Source of the DNA: Fusobacterium perfoetens
GTDB taxonomy: Bacteria; Fusobacteriota; Fusobacteriia; Fusobacteriales; Fusobacteriaceae
Length of the DNA: 64,000 nucleotides
Reading direction: 5' to 3'
Assembly (NCBI RefSeq): GCF_021531475.1
Contig: NZ_JADYTX010000001.1
Span: forward strand, 48,114-112,113
In this document: positions 6,182 to 15,520 of the stretch, in pieces
How the letters are laid out: every line of letters begins with the position of its first letter
Position numbering within the stretch: the first letter of the stretch is position 1
The notes under the pieces: model-generated
What the model was told of the DNA's origin: nothing
The model's input: the letters and a program-made list of their open reading frames with translations, nothing else
The model's database searches: none
Program-made: the position numbers and the translations under genes

Positions 6182-8350
6182 ATGAAAATAGTAGCCCCAG
6201 CAGGTAATTTAGAGAGATTTTATTCAGCAGTTAATGCTGGAGCAGATGAAATCTATATGGGTATAAAAGGATTTGGAGCAAGAAGAAATGCCGAGAATTT
6301 CACATTAGAAGAGTATAAGGAAGCTATTGATTACGCTCACAAAAGAGGAAGTAGAATATTTTTAACTTTAAATACTCTTATGAAAAATGTAGAGATAGAT
6401 TTTTTATATACAAATTTAAAAGTTCTTTATGAATATGGATTAGATGCAATAATAGTTCAAGATTTAGGATATTTTAGATTTATAAAAGAAAACTTTCCTG
6501 ATATAGATATTCACGGAAGTACTCAAATGACAGTGGCAAATCATTTTGAGGCAGAATATCTTAGAAAATTAGGTTTCAAAAGGGTAGTTTTACCACGTGA
6601 AATGACTTTTGAGGAGATAAAAAAAATCAGAGAAAACACTTCGATAGAATTAGAGGTGTTTGTATCAGGGGCTTTATGTATCTCTTATTCTGGTAATTGC
6701 TATATGAGTAGCTTTATAGGTGGTAGAAGTGGAAATAGAGGAATGTGCGCCCAACCTTGTAGAAAACTGTATACTAAAGATAGTAAATGTAATTTCTTAT
6801 TAAGTCCAAAAGATCAACTTATGGGAAAAGAAGAAATTCAAAAATTAAAAAGTATAGGTATCAATAGTATAAAAATAGAAGGAAGAATGAAAGAAAAAAC
6901 TTATGTTAATGAGGCTGTGACATATTTTAAAGATATGATAGCTGATATTGATAGAGATGAAAAACTTTCAAATGTATTTAATAGAGGTTACTCTAAAGGA
7001 TATTTTTATTCAGATACTAAGTCTAGTGATATAATGAATAGAAATTATTCTGCTACAATGGGGAAAAATATTGGAATAATCAGTGGAAAAGAGTTAATTC
7101 TTGAAGATGGAATAATCTTAGGAGATGGTATAACTTATCTTTCAAGAGATTATGAAGTTCTTGGTGGAGAATATATCAATAGAATAGAAAAGAAAAATCA
7201 AAGGGAAAAATTTAAAGAAGCAAATATTGGAGATAAGATAATTCTTAGAAATGCTCCAAAAGGTGCAAAATATGTTTTCAAAAACTTTGATAAAGAAGTT
7301 ATAGATGAAATTACTCAAAGATTAAAACAAGAAAATAAAAAGCAAGAGATTGAGCTTATTTTTGAAGGAAAACTTGGAGAAAAACCAGTTCTAAAAGGAA
7401 AAATAACTAATAACTATGGAAAAGAGATATTTGAAACAATAGTTGGAGAAAATATTATAGAACAAGCTAGTAAAAAAAGTGCTGATGCAAAAAATATTGA
7501 AGAAAAACTTTGTGAAACAGGAGATACACCTTTTGTTGTAACAGATTGTAAAGTGTATATAGATAATAATATTTTTATGCCAGTATCAGTTTTAAAAGAG
7601 TTAAGAAGAAATTTACTTCAAATATTAGAGGAAAAATTAGTTGAAAGTTATAGAAGAAAACTTGGAGAAAGAAAAATCTTTAGGCTAGAAATAGAAAAAG
7701 ATATAGTAAAAACTCCAGAGATTTCTGTAATGTTAACAACTAAAGAGCAAGAAAAAATAGTTAGAAATTTAGGAATAAAGAAAATTTATCACAGAGGTTT
7801 TGATGTGGCAAAAGAGGGAAATCTTGAAAAAATTGATTTAAACTCTCATTTAGCTACAAATTTATATCAAGTTTTAGAAAATAAAACAAAAGATATAACA
7901 GTTGGTTGGAACTTAAATATTGGAAATATTTATTCTCTAAATGAGTTTTCTAAAATTCCAAATGTAAAAACTATTATACTTTCTCCAGAACTTAAATATG
8001 AAGAAATTGAAAATATTGGAAGAGTACCTGTAAGAAAAGCTATGCTTGGATATTCAAAATTAAAAGGAATGTATATTGAGCTTGGAATATTGGGAGATGG
8101 AGATACTTTTGTGAATGAGCAAAATGATATTTTTATTTCAAGAATAAACGAGCTTGGAAATGACGAAATTTATTTCAAAAAACCTTTAAATGTATTAAGT
8201 CAAGTGAGAAGACTTGGAAAATTAGGAATAGATGAGGTTGTTATTGAGTTTTTAGATGAAACAGAGCAAGAAATAAATGATATAATAAATAATATAGATA
8301 AAAAAGAAAATACTTATAGTCCATACAACTATGAGAGAGGAGTATTTTAG
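6182..8350 (+). CDS. U32-family protein, RlhA/TrhP-like RNA hydroxylation factor
   Basis: A 722-residue member of the peptidase U32 family. The N-terminal TIM-barrel part starts MKIVAPAGNLERFYSAVNAGADEIYMG and has the family's four cysteines in SGALC-ISYSGNC-YMSS and RGMC-AQPC (C166, C173, C189, C193), thought to bind an Fe-S cluster. The long C-terminal extension (after about 330) resembles the DUF3656 region of RlhA, which is needed for hydroxylation of 23S rRNA C2501; TrhP acts on tRNA. The peptidase name is historical for these members. The ATG at 6182 is preferred over an earlier TTG because the TTG overlaps the GGAGG ribosome site. Confidence 0.85.
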   Translation: MKIVAPAGNLERFYSAVNAGADEIYMGIKGFGARRNAENFTLEEYKEAIDYAHKRGSRIFLTLNTLMKNVEIDFLYTNLKVLYEYGLDAIIVQDLGYFRFIKENFPDIDIHGSTQMTVANHFEAEYLRKLGFKRVVLPREMTFEEIKKIRENTSIELEVFVSGALCISYSGNCYMSSFIGGRSGNRGMCAQPCRKLYTKDSKCNFLLSPKDQLMGKEEIQKLKSIGINSIKIEGRMKEKTYVNEAVTYFKDMIADIDRDEKLSNVFNRGYSKGYFYSDTKSSDIMNRNYSATMGKNIGIISGKELILEDGIILGDGITYLSRDYEVLGGEYINRIEKKNQREKFKEANIGDKIILRNAPKGAKYVFKNFDKEVIDEITQRLKQENKKQEIELIFEGKLGEKPVLKGKITNNYGKEIFETIVGENIIEQASKKSADAKNIEEKLCETGDTPFVVTDCKVYIDNNIFMPVSVLKELRRNLLQILEEKLVESYRRKLGERKIFRLEIEKDIVKTPEISVMLTTKEQEKIVRNLGIKKIYHRGFDVAKEGNLEKIDLNSHLATNLYQVLENKTKDITVGWNLNIGNIYSLNEFSKIPNVKTIILSPELKYEEIENIGRVPVRKAMLGYSKLKGMYIELGILGDGDTFVNEQNDIFISRINELGNDEIYFKKPLNVLSQVRRLGKLGIDEVVIEFLDETEQEINDIINNIDKKENTYSPYNYERGVF

Positions 8351-8848
8351 ATGAAAATGATGACAATTAGAAATCTGGCTACTTGGTTTGGATTGGGAGA
8401 TATGCCAAAAGCTCCGGGAACTTTTGGAACTTTAGGTGGGATACCTCTTTATATTGGGATTAGTTTTTTAAGAAATCTATTTCCTAATATAACATTATAT
8501 AATTCTTTTTACTTTATGTTTTTGATGACATTTTTTGCTTTAAGTGTTTATGTGGCAGATGTAAGTGAGAGAATTATATTTAAAAAAGAGGATCCTCAAC
8601 AAGTGGTTATAGATGAAGTTTTGGGATATATGACTACATTATTTCTTGTAAACCCTGTTGGATTTAAAGAACATCTGATAGCTATAGTACTTGCTTTTGT
8701 AATTTTTAGATTTTTAGATATAACAAAGATAGGTCCAATAGATAAGGTGCAAGAGTTAAAAGATGGAATAGGAGTTACAATGGACGACTTTTTAGCAGGA
8801 GTTATTGGAAACTTTATATTACTTTGTATATGGACATTTTTCTTTTAA
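8351..8848 (+). CDS. pgpA: Phosphatidylglycerophosphatase A
   Basis: A 165-residue membrane phosphatase that removes phosphate from phosphatidylglycerophosphate to make phosphatidylglycerol. The family signature GLGDMPKAPGTFGTLGG lies at 15-31, VVIDEVLGY carries the acidic catalytic residues, and DDFLAGVIGN is near the C-terminus. Three or four hydrophobic segments are visible. It directly abuts the U32 gene. Confidence 0.93.
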   Translation: MKMMTIRNLATWFGLGDMPKAPGTFGTLGGIPLYIGISFLRNLFPNITLYNSFYFMFLMTFFALSVYVADVSERIIFKKEDPQQVVIDEVLGYMTTLFLVNPVGFKEHLIAIVLAFVIFRFLDITKIGPIDKVQELKDGIGVTMDDFLAGVIGNFILLCIWTFFF

Positions 8849-8872
8849 TAAATAATCAAGGGAGATGGAGAG

Positions 8873-10078
8873 ATGAAAGCTAGTATAATTCTTGTTGGAA
8901 CGGAACTTTTAAGTGGTGGAACAGTTGACACTAATAGTATCTTTATGGCAGAAGAGTTAAATAAATATGGAATTGAGATAAAATATAAGCTAACAGCAAA
9001 AGATACTATAGAAGATATTTTAGAAGCTTTAGATTTTGCAAGAAAGCATAGTGATCTTATTATAACTTCAGGTGGTCTTGGACCAACAATTGATGATATT
9101 ACAAAAGATGCTGTGGCAATGTTTTTGAATAAAAAAATTGTTGTTGATGATGAAGATTTAGCAATAATGAAAAAGAAATTTGAAGATAGACAAGTTAAAT
9201 ATACTCCAAATAATATAAAACAAGTTGAAAAGCCAGAGGGAGCAGTTTCAATTCAAAATCAAGTGGGGATGTGTCCAGCTGTTTATGTAGATGGAATAGT
9301 TTGTTTTCCAGGAGTTCCTTCAGAAGTATATGATATGTTCCCTAGATTTTTAAAATGGTATTCAGAAGAGAAAAAATTATTGGTAGATGAAATTTATATA
9401 AGAGATTTACTTGTTTATGGAATAGGAGAATCACACCTTGATCAAATGATAAGTGGATTTTTTACAGAAGAGGGAATAGATTATGAATTTCTTGTAAAAG
9501 ATTTTGGAATAATAATAAGATTACAGGGAAAAAATAGTAATAAAAACATAGTGGAAAAAATTGCTGAAAAGATATATAATATAGTAGGTGCAAATATTTT
9601 TGGAGAGGGAGAAGATAGATTAGAAAATCTAGTTATTGAAAAACTTAAAAAAAATAATCTAACACTTTCTGTTGCAGAATCTTGTACTGGTGGTATGCTT
9701 TCAGCCAAGATAGTAGGAGTATCTGGTGCTTCAGAAATCTATAAAGAGGGGCTAACGACTTATAGTAATGAAGCGAAAGTAAAAAGACTAGGAGTAAAAC
9801 AAGAAACATTAGATAAATATGGTGCAGTCAGTGAAGAAACTGCTAGAGAAATGGTACAAGGTTTAACAACTGATGTGGCAATATCAACAACAGGAATAGC
9901 AGGTCCTTTAGGAGGGACAGAAGAAAAGCCGGTTGGATTGGTTTATATGGGAATTAGAGTAAAAGATAAGATTATAGTTGAGAAAAAAGTTTTTGTAGGA
10001 ACAAGAAATAAAATTAGGGAAAGAGCAACATTACAAAGCTTGTTTTATTTGAACAAAATGTTGAAAGGAATGTACTAA
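8873..10078 (+). CDS. cinA: CinA, nicotinamide-nucleotide amidase / competence-damage protein
   Basis: A full two-domain 401-residue CinA. The N-terminal MoCF-biosynthesis-like domain (about 1-170) contains TSGGLGPTIDDITKDAV, and the C-terminal amidase domain (from about 250) has AESCTGGMLSAKI and STTGIAGP. CinA deamidates nicotinamide mononucleotide in NAD salvage and often has ADP-ribose pyrophosphatase activity. The stop overlaps the next start (TAATG), showing translational coupling with the regulator downstream. Despite its name, competence is not implied. Confidence 0.95.
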   Translation: MKASIILVGTELLSGGTVDTNSIFMAEELNKYGIEIKYKLTAKDTIEDILEALDFARKHSDLIITSGGLGPTIDDITKDAVAMFLNKKIVVDDEDLAIMKKKFEDRQVKYTPNNIKQVEKPEGAVSIQNQVGMCPAVYVDGIVCFPGVPSEVYDMFPRFLKWYSEEKKLLVDEIYIRDLLVYGIGESHLDQMISGFFTEEGIDYEFLVKDFGIIIRLQGKNSNKNIVEKIAEKIYNIVGANIFGEGEDRLENLVIEKLKKNNLTLSVAESCTGGMLSAKIVGVSGASEIYKEGLTTYSNEAKVKRLGVKQETLDKYGAVSEETAREMVQGLTTDVAISTTGIAGPLGGTEEKPVGLVYMGIRVKDKIIVEKKVFVGTRNKIRERATLQSLFYLNKMLKGMY

Positions 10079-10623
10079 TGACTATAGGAGAGAAAATAAA
10101 AAAGCATAGAACAGAAAGAGGGTTTTCATTGAGAGAACTTGCTAAAAGAGTAGATTTATCAGCAAGTTTCTTGTCTCAAATTGAACAAGGAAAAGCATCA
10201 CCATCAATAGAAAATCTAAAAAAAATAGCCAATAACTTAGAAGTAAGGGTGAGCTATCTTATAGAGGAAGATGAAAAATTAGAAACTTTTCTTGTAAAAA
10301 AAGATGAAATTAAATATGTTGAAAGTATAGATTCAAAAACTTCCATAGGACTTTTAACTTCTTCAAAGTTAGAAAAAGATATGGAGCCAATTATATATGA
10401 AATAAAACCGGGAGGAGAAAGTGGAAGAGGTTTCTTCAACCACCCTGGAGAAGAGTTTATATATATAATAGAGGGAAGTCTTGATATTTATATAGAAAAT
10501 CAAGTTACTACATTAAACGAAGGGGATAGTTTTTACTTTAAATCCACTTTAAGCCATAGATTTAAAAATAATGGTAAAAAATTAACAAGAGCAATATGGG
10601 TAGTTAGCCCACCAACATTCTAA
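10078..10623 (+). CDS. XRE-family regulator with C-terminal cupin domain
   Basis: A 181-residue one-component regulator. The helix-turn-helix is at about 5-60 (RGFSLRELAKRVDLSASFLSQIEQGKASPSIENL) and a cupin barrel at about 105-178 (HPGEEFIYIIEGSL, LNEGDSFYFKSTLSHRF). Such proteins sense a small molecule, often in amino-acid or polyamine metabolism. It is coupled to cinA and 29 nt ahead of the fatty-acid kinase fusion. The ligand and targets are not visible. Confidence 0.88.
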   Translation: MTIGEKIKKHRTERGFSLRELAKRVDLSASFLSQIEQGKASPSIENLKKIANNLEVRVSYLIEEDEKLETFLVKKDEIKYVESIDSKTSIGLLTSSKLEKDMEPIIYEIKPGGESGRGFFNHPGEEFIYIIEGSLDIYIENQVTTLNEGDSFYFKSTLSHRFKNNGKKLTRAIWVVSPPTF

Positions 10624-10652
10624 TTTTTAGTATAATAAAATTTGGAGGAAGA

Positions 10653-13169
10653 ATGGAAATAAAAATACAAGTATTAAATGCAATGAGACTTACAAAACTT
10701 CTTATTGCAGCAAGTAGATGGTTATCAAGACACGCCGATGTGTTAAATGATTTAAACGTTTATCCTGTACCAGATGGGGATACAGGAACAAATATGTCAA
10801 TGACATTACAAGCTGTTGAAAACCAACTTGTAAAACTTAATTATGAACCTAAGATGGCAGAGCTTTGTGAAATAGTATCAGAAGCAATACTTTTAGGTGC
10901 AAGAGGAAATTCGGGAACAATTTTATCTCAAATTATTCAAGGATTTTTAATGGGAATCCAAGATAAAGAAGAGGCAACTGTTGAAGATGTAATAAGAGCT
11001 TTTGAAAAAGCGAAAGAGAAAGCTTATAACGCTGTAAGTAATCCTGTTGAAGGAACTATCCTTACAGTAATAAGAAAAGTATCAGAAGCTGCAAAAGTTT
11101 ATGAGGGAGATAGGGAAGACTTTATCCCATTTTTAGTGCATTTAAAAAATGTTTCAGCAGAAGCTGTAGAAGAAACACCAGAACTTTTACCAAAATTAAA
11201 AGAAGCTGGGGTTGTAGATGCTGGAGGAAAAGGAATATTCTATATACTAGAGGGATTTGAAAAATCTATTACTGACCCTCAAATGTTAGAAGAACTTGAA
11301 AGAATTATCCAATCTCAATCAAAAAGAAAAGAGATGTTAGATGCCACAGCTATTGCCATGGAAGACATCAAATTTAAGTATTGTACAGAATTTATCATAG
11401 AAAATGGAAGCTTTGATTTAGAAGAGTATAAGAAAAAAATAGAAGTTTATGGAGATTCTTTAGTGTGTGCTCAAACTTCTAAAAAAACAAAAACTCATAT
11501 TCATACAAATAATCCAGGGCTTGTATTGGAGATTGCTTGTGCTTTAGGAAATCTTTCTAATATGAAAATAGAAAATATGGAAATTCAACATCATAACAAC
11601 AAGTTATTTAAAGATGGAAGTTATGATATAGAAGAAAGTAATATAATAGTAAGAAATGAAAATGCAAGACCTATTGGATATTTTGCTATTGTTGATAATA
11701 AAGAGATGGGAGAGATATTCCTAAATACTGGAGCTGCTGCAGTTCTTATTGGAGGGCAAACAAACAATCCAAGTGTAGCAGATATAGAAGAGGGAATTAA
11801 AAAAATAGACTCTGAAAAAGTAATAGTGTTACCAAATAATAAAAATATCATATCAGCAGCTAAAATTGCAGCAGAAAGAGCTACAACAAAAGAGGTTACT
11901 GTATTAGAAACTAAGAGTATGTTAGAAGGACACTATATCATAAAAAATAAGGATTTAAAAATAGAAAGTGTTATTGACCATCTTGGTGTAAATACATCTA
12001 TTGAAGTAACAAAAGCTGTAAGAAATACAAGAGTTGACGAATTAGAAATAAAAGAAGGAAATTATATTGCTATAGTCAATGGAAAAATAAAAGAAACAGC
12101 TGATACTTTAGAGGAGATGACTAAAAAATTAGCAGATAAGTATTTTGTTAAAGATACTTTAAATGTATTAGTTTCTCTTGGAAAAGAGGCAGAAGAAAAT
12201 GCTAGTGCTAATTTAAGAAAAATTTCATCTACTGCTAAATATGAAGAGATAAACTGTGGTCAAGATCACTATCACTACTATATCTATGTAGAAAATAGAG
12301 ATCCAAAACTACCAGAAATAGCAATAGTAACAGACTCTACATCAGACTTATCAGAAGAGATGATTAGAGATCTAAATAACTTGGAGATAATACCTCTAAA
12401 AGTTAAATTAGATGGAGATAATTATTATAGAGATGGAGTAGATATTTCAAAACAAGAGTTCTGGAGAAAAATAATAGAAGAGGGACAACTTCCAAAAACT
12501 TCTCAACCATCTCCAGCAGAGTTTAAAGCTCTATATGAGAGATTATTTGCTAAAGGTTACAAAAAAATCATCTCAATACATCTTTCAGGAAAACTAAGTG
12601 GAACTCAACAAGCTGCTAGAGTTGGAAGAGGTATGTCAAGTAGAGAAGATGATATAATCATAGTAGATTCAAAAACAGTTACATTTGCTTTAGGTCACTT
12701 AGCAACAGAGGCTGCTAAAATGGCTCAAGAAAGAAAAGAATTACCAGAAATTATTAAATGGATAGAAGAAACAAAAGAAGCGATGAAAGTTTACTTTGTA
12801 GTTAAAGATTTAGATTACCTACAAAGAGGTGGAAGAATAGGAAAAGCTTCAGCTTTTATTGGTGGAATTTTTAGAGTAAAACCAGTATTAAAAGTGGAAA
12901 ATGGAGAAGTTTCAGTTGAAACTAAAGTACTTGGAGAAAAAGGTGCGCTTCTTCATATGGAAAAATTAATAAAAGCTGCAAAAACTTCTATTATTTTATA
13001 TACAGCTTGGGGAGGAAGCCAAAGTGGACTTACTAATGCGGATACTCTAAAGAGCATAGCAGAGAGATTTAAAAAAGTAGATTATAGAGGAAGAGTGGAA
13101 ATAGGAGCGGTTATTGGTTCTCATGTAGGTTCTGTTTACGGAATGGGAATAATGGATAAGATCAGATAG
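10653..13169 (+). CDS. Fused fatty acid kinase: DAK2/FakA-type kinase plus DegV/FakB domain
   Basis: An 838-residue fusion. The N-terminal DAK2 kinase domain (about 1-200) has VPDGDTGTNMSMTL for ATP-metal binding and GARGNSGTILSQI. A FakA-type middle domain follows, including the histidine-rich KTHIHTNNPG. From residue 554 (PEIAIVTDSTSD) comes a complete DegV/FakB fatty-acid-binding domain with TSQPSPAEF, HLSGKLSGT and QRGGRIGKA. In Firmicutes FakA phosphorylates fatty acids held by a separate FakB, for entry into phospholipid; here both are on one chain. The product should make acyl-phosphate from exogenous fatty acids, which fits nearby pgpA. A terminator follows. Confidence 0.9.
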   Translation: MEIKIQVLNAMRLTKLLIAASRWLSRHADVLNDLNVYPVPDGDTGTNMSMTLQAVENQLVKLNYEPKMAELCEIVSEAILLGARGNSGTILSQIIQGFLMGIQDKEEATVEDVIRAFEKAKEKAYNAVSNPVEGTILTVIRKVSEAAKVYEGDREDFIPFLVHLKNVSAEAVEETPELLPKLKEAGVVDAGGKGIFYILEGFEKSITDPQMLEELERIIQSQSKRKEMLDATAIAMEDIKFKYCTEFIIENGSFDLEEYKKKIEVYGDSLVCAQTSKKTKTHIHTNNPGLVLEIACALGNLSNMKIENMEIQHHNNKLFKDGSYDIEESNIIVRNENARPIGYFAIVDNKEMGEIFLNTGAAAVLIGGQTNNPSVADIEEGIKKIDSEKVIVLPNNKNIISAAKIAAERATTKEVTVLETKSMLEGHYIIKNKDLKIESVIDHLGVNTSIEVTKAVRNTRVDELEIKEGNYIAIVNGKIKETADTLEEMTKKLADKYFVKDTLNVLVSLGKEAEENASANLRKISSTAKYEEINCGQDHYHYYIYVENRDPKLPEIAIVTDSTSDLSEEMIRDLNNLEIIPLKVKLDGDNYYRDGVDISKQEFWRKIIEEGQLPKTSQPSPAEFKALYERLFAKGYKKIISIHLSGKLSGTQQAARVGRGMSSREDDIIIVDSKTVTFALGHLATEAAKMAQERKELPEIIKWIEETKEAMKVYFVVKDLDYLQRGGRIGKASAFIGGIFRVKPVLKVENGEVSVETKVLGEKGALLHMEKLIKAAKTSIILYTAWGGSQSGLTNADTLKSIAERFKKVDYRGRVEIGAVIGSHVGSVYGMGIMDKIR

Positions 13170-13206
13170 TTTACTATTTCCTTAAAATCAAAAATTTTTG
13201 AAGCAT

Positions 13207-13230
13207 AAGGACTCATAAAGAGTCCTTTCT
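13207..13230 (+). terminator. Terminator after the fatty acid kinase fusion
   Basis: An 8-bp stem, AAGGACTC with GAGTCCTT, and a 5-nt loop; the T-tail is short and broken by C. Confidence 0.65.
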
Positions 13231-13278
13231 GCATTTAATTTAGTTATTCAAAGATTTATATAGATTTTAGGAGGACAA

Positions 13279-14556
13279 ATGGAAAATGTGTTGATGATTG
13301 CAGGAATACTGATTTTTTTGGTGACGTTCTATTTTATAATCACTGAAAAATATCCAAAATCTTTAGTATCTGTAATTGGTGGTGCTCTGATGGTTGTAAT
13401 CAGAATTCTAAATGAAGAGCAAGCTCTTGAAGTTGTAGGATACAATTTAGAAATTTTGATACTTCTTATCGGAATGATGGTTATTGTAGAGATTATGTCA
13501 GAAACAGGAGTGTTTCAGTGGGTAGCAATAAAGATTGCTCAAAGTGTTAAAGGGGATCCGATAAAGATATTGGCTCTTCTTTCAGTTGTGACTGCTACAT
13601 TCTCAGCTTTTTTAGATAATGTTACTACAATACTTTTGATAGTACCTGTTACTATATTTTTGGCAAAAAGATTGGAGCTAGATCCCAAACCTTTTGTGTT
13701 GATGCAAATATTTATGTCAAACATAGGTGGAACAGCTACAATGATAGGTGACCCGCCAAACTTAATTATTGGAAGTCTTGGGAATATTGGCTTTAATGAT
13801 TTTATTATTCATCTTGGACCTATTGTAGCAATTAATACTGTTGTTTTAATAGTGTCTGCTAGTCTTTACCTAAAGCCAAAAATGCATGTTTCAAGAGAGT
13901 TAAGAGCAGCTATTATGGAACTTGATCTATCAAGAACTATAAAAAATAAAAAACTTTTAACTCAATCAATAGTTGTTTTTGTAGGTGTGATTTTAGGATT
14001 TTTAACTAACACTTTTACAGAGATAGGACTTGCAATAATAGCCATTTTAGGTGCTTGTATATTGGTTATTTTCAGTGGGAGAAAACCAGAAGATGTGTTA
14101 GCTAAGGTAGAGTGGGATACTTTATTTTTCTTCGGAGGATTATTTGTAGTTATTCAAGGGATAGAAGAACTTGGAATAATAAAAAGACTGGGAGAATATG
14201 TAGTATCTCTTACATCTGGAAATTTGGAATTTACTTCAGCTTTGATGCTTTTAGTATCAGCAGGATTATCTCCAATAATAGGTTCAATCCCACATACACT
14301 TTCTTTTGGAAAGATAGTATTAGAGATTATACCAAATTATTCTGGAAATACAGATGTATTATGGTGGGCTTTGTCACTAGGAGCTTGTCTTGGTGGAAAT
14401 ATGACAATAGTTGGTGCAGCTGCTAATATGGTAGGAGCATCAGTATCAAAAAAAGTAGGAATAGAGATTACTTTTAAAGAATTTTTTAAATGGGGAACAG
14501 TGGTTGTTGCTCAATCAGTTGTGTTGAGCTTGGCATATATTTATATTAGATATTAA
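13279..14556 (+). CDS. ArsB/NhaD-type ion permease, first copy
   Basis: A 425-residue polytopic membrane protein of the ion transporter superfamily (ArsB, NhaD, P-protein). About 11-12 hydrophobic segments are visible, with the family signatures SAFLDNVTTILLIVPVT and NIGGTATMIGDPPNLIIG, and the mirrored C-terminal SLGACLGGNMTIVGAAANMV. Members exchange sodium for protons or export oxyanions; the substrate is not determined. It is followed at 12 bp by a PTS-IIA/CBS gene and then a paralogous permease. Sodium/proton exchange is my preferred guess given the Rnf complex nearby. Confidence 0.88.
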   Translation: MENVLMIAGILIFLVTFYFIITEKYPKSLVSVIGGALMVVIRILNEEQALEVVGYNLEILILLIGMMVIVEIMSETGVFQWVAIKIAQSVKGDPIKILALLSVVTATFSAFLDNVTTILLIVPVTIFLAKRLELDPKPFVLMQIFMSNIGGTATMIGDPPNLIIGSLGNIGFNDFIIHLGPIVAINTVVLIVSASLYLKPKMHVSRELRAAIMELDLSRTIKNKKLLTQSIVVFVGVILGFLTNTFTEIGLAIIAILGACILVIFSGRKPEDVLAKVEWDTLFFFGGLFVVIQGIEELGIIKRLGEYVVSLTSGNLEFTSALMLLVSAGLSPIIGSIPHTLSFGKIVLEIIPNYSGNTDVLWWALSLGACLGGNMTIVGAAANMVGASVSKKVGIEITFKEFFKWGTVVVAQSVVLSLAYIYIRY

Positions 14557-14568
14557 CGGAGGATAATT

Positions 14569-15498
14569 ATGAAACTTTCTAACTATTTTGATAAGAAACT
14601 GATTTTTATAGACATTGAGGGAAATACACAGGAAGAAATAATAGAAAAATTAGTAGAAAAAATTGCCAGTGAAGATAAAGTAGTAGCTGACAAGAAAGAA
14701 GAAATAAAAAAGGCAGTAATAAAAAGAGAAAGAGAGATTTCAACAGCAATAGGAATGGGAGTAGCAGTTCCTCATGCTAGAATAGCAAATTTCAATGATT
14801 TTATAGTAGCAGTTGGGATTTTAAAGGAGCCTTTTGAAATAAAAGTGGAAGGTTTAGATGAGAAAGACCATGTAAAAGTAGTATTTCTAGTAATTTCTGA
14901 TATATTGAAAAATAAAAATATGTTAAAAATTATGGGTGGAATTTCAAAAATTGCTATGAAAAAGCCAGAATATTTAGAAAAAATAAAATCTGGAAAATCT
15001 GCCAAAGAGGTATTAAAAGCTATTGAAGAGGCTAATATAGAATTTGATCATAAAATAATAGCAGATGATGTTTTAAGCCCTAATATTACACCAGTGTATG
15101 AAGATACAACTTTGGAAGAAGTAGCAAAAAGATTAATCAGTGAAAAAATTGGAGGAATTCCAGTAGTTGATAAAGAAAATAACTTTTTAGGAGAGATAAC
15201 AGAAAAAGAGCTTATAAGCTATGGTATGCCTAAATACTTGTCATTGATGAGAGATTTAGACTTTTTAACAATAGGAGAACCTTTTGAAGAATATCTTTTG
15301 AAAGAGGAAACAGCAACAATAAAAGATATTTATAGAAAGAAAGAAGATTTACATATTTTAGATAGAAAAACTCCAATAATGGAAATATGTTTTGTAATGG
15401 TCAACAAAGGATACACAAGACTTTATGTAGTTGATGAAGGAAAATTCCGTGGAGTTATCAGAAGATATGATATAATTAAAAAAGTTCTTCACATTTAA
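14569..15498 (+). CDS. PTS EIIA type-2 domain fused to paired CBS domains
   Basis: A 309-residue soluble protein. Residues 1-150 are a fructose/nitrogen-type EIIA domain, with the phosphorylatable His69 in GVAVPHARI. Residues 165-309 carry two CBS motifs (KRLISEKIGGIPVVDKENNFLGEITEKEL cut here to IGGIPVVDKENNFLGEI, and NKGYTRLYVVDEGKFRGVI), which bind adenine nucleotides in other proteins. No PTS IIB or IIC is present. It sits between two paralogous ion permeases in one operon, so a regulatory subunit that sets transport by phosphorylation and nucleotide state is inferred. Confidence 0.88.
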   Translation: MKLSNYFDKKLIFIDIEGNTQEEIIEKLVEKIASEDKVVADKKEEIKKAVIKREREISTAIGMGVAVPHARIANFNDFIVAVGILKEPFEIKVEGLDEKDHVKVVFLVISDILKNKNMLKIMGGISKIAMKKPEYLEKIKSGKSAKEVLKAIEEANIEFDHKIIADDVLSPNITPVYEDTTLEEVAKRLISEKIGGIPVVDKENNFLGEITEKELISYGMPKYLSLMRDLDFLTIGEPFEEYLLKEETATIKDIYRKKEDLHILDRKTPIMEICFVMVNKGYTRLYVVDEGKFRGVIRRYDIIKKVLHI

Positions 15499-15520
15499 CA
15501 ATTGAATAATAGGAGGCAGA

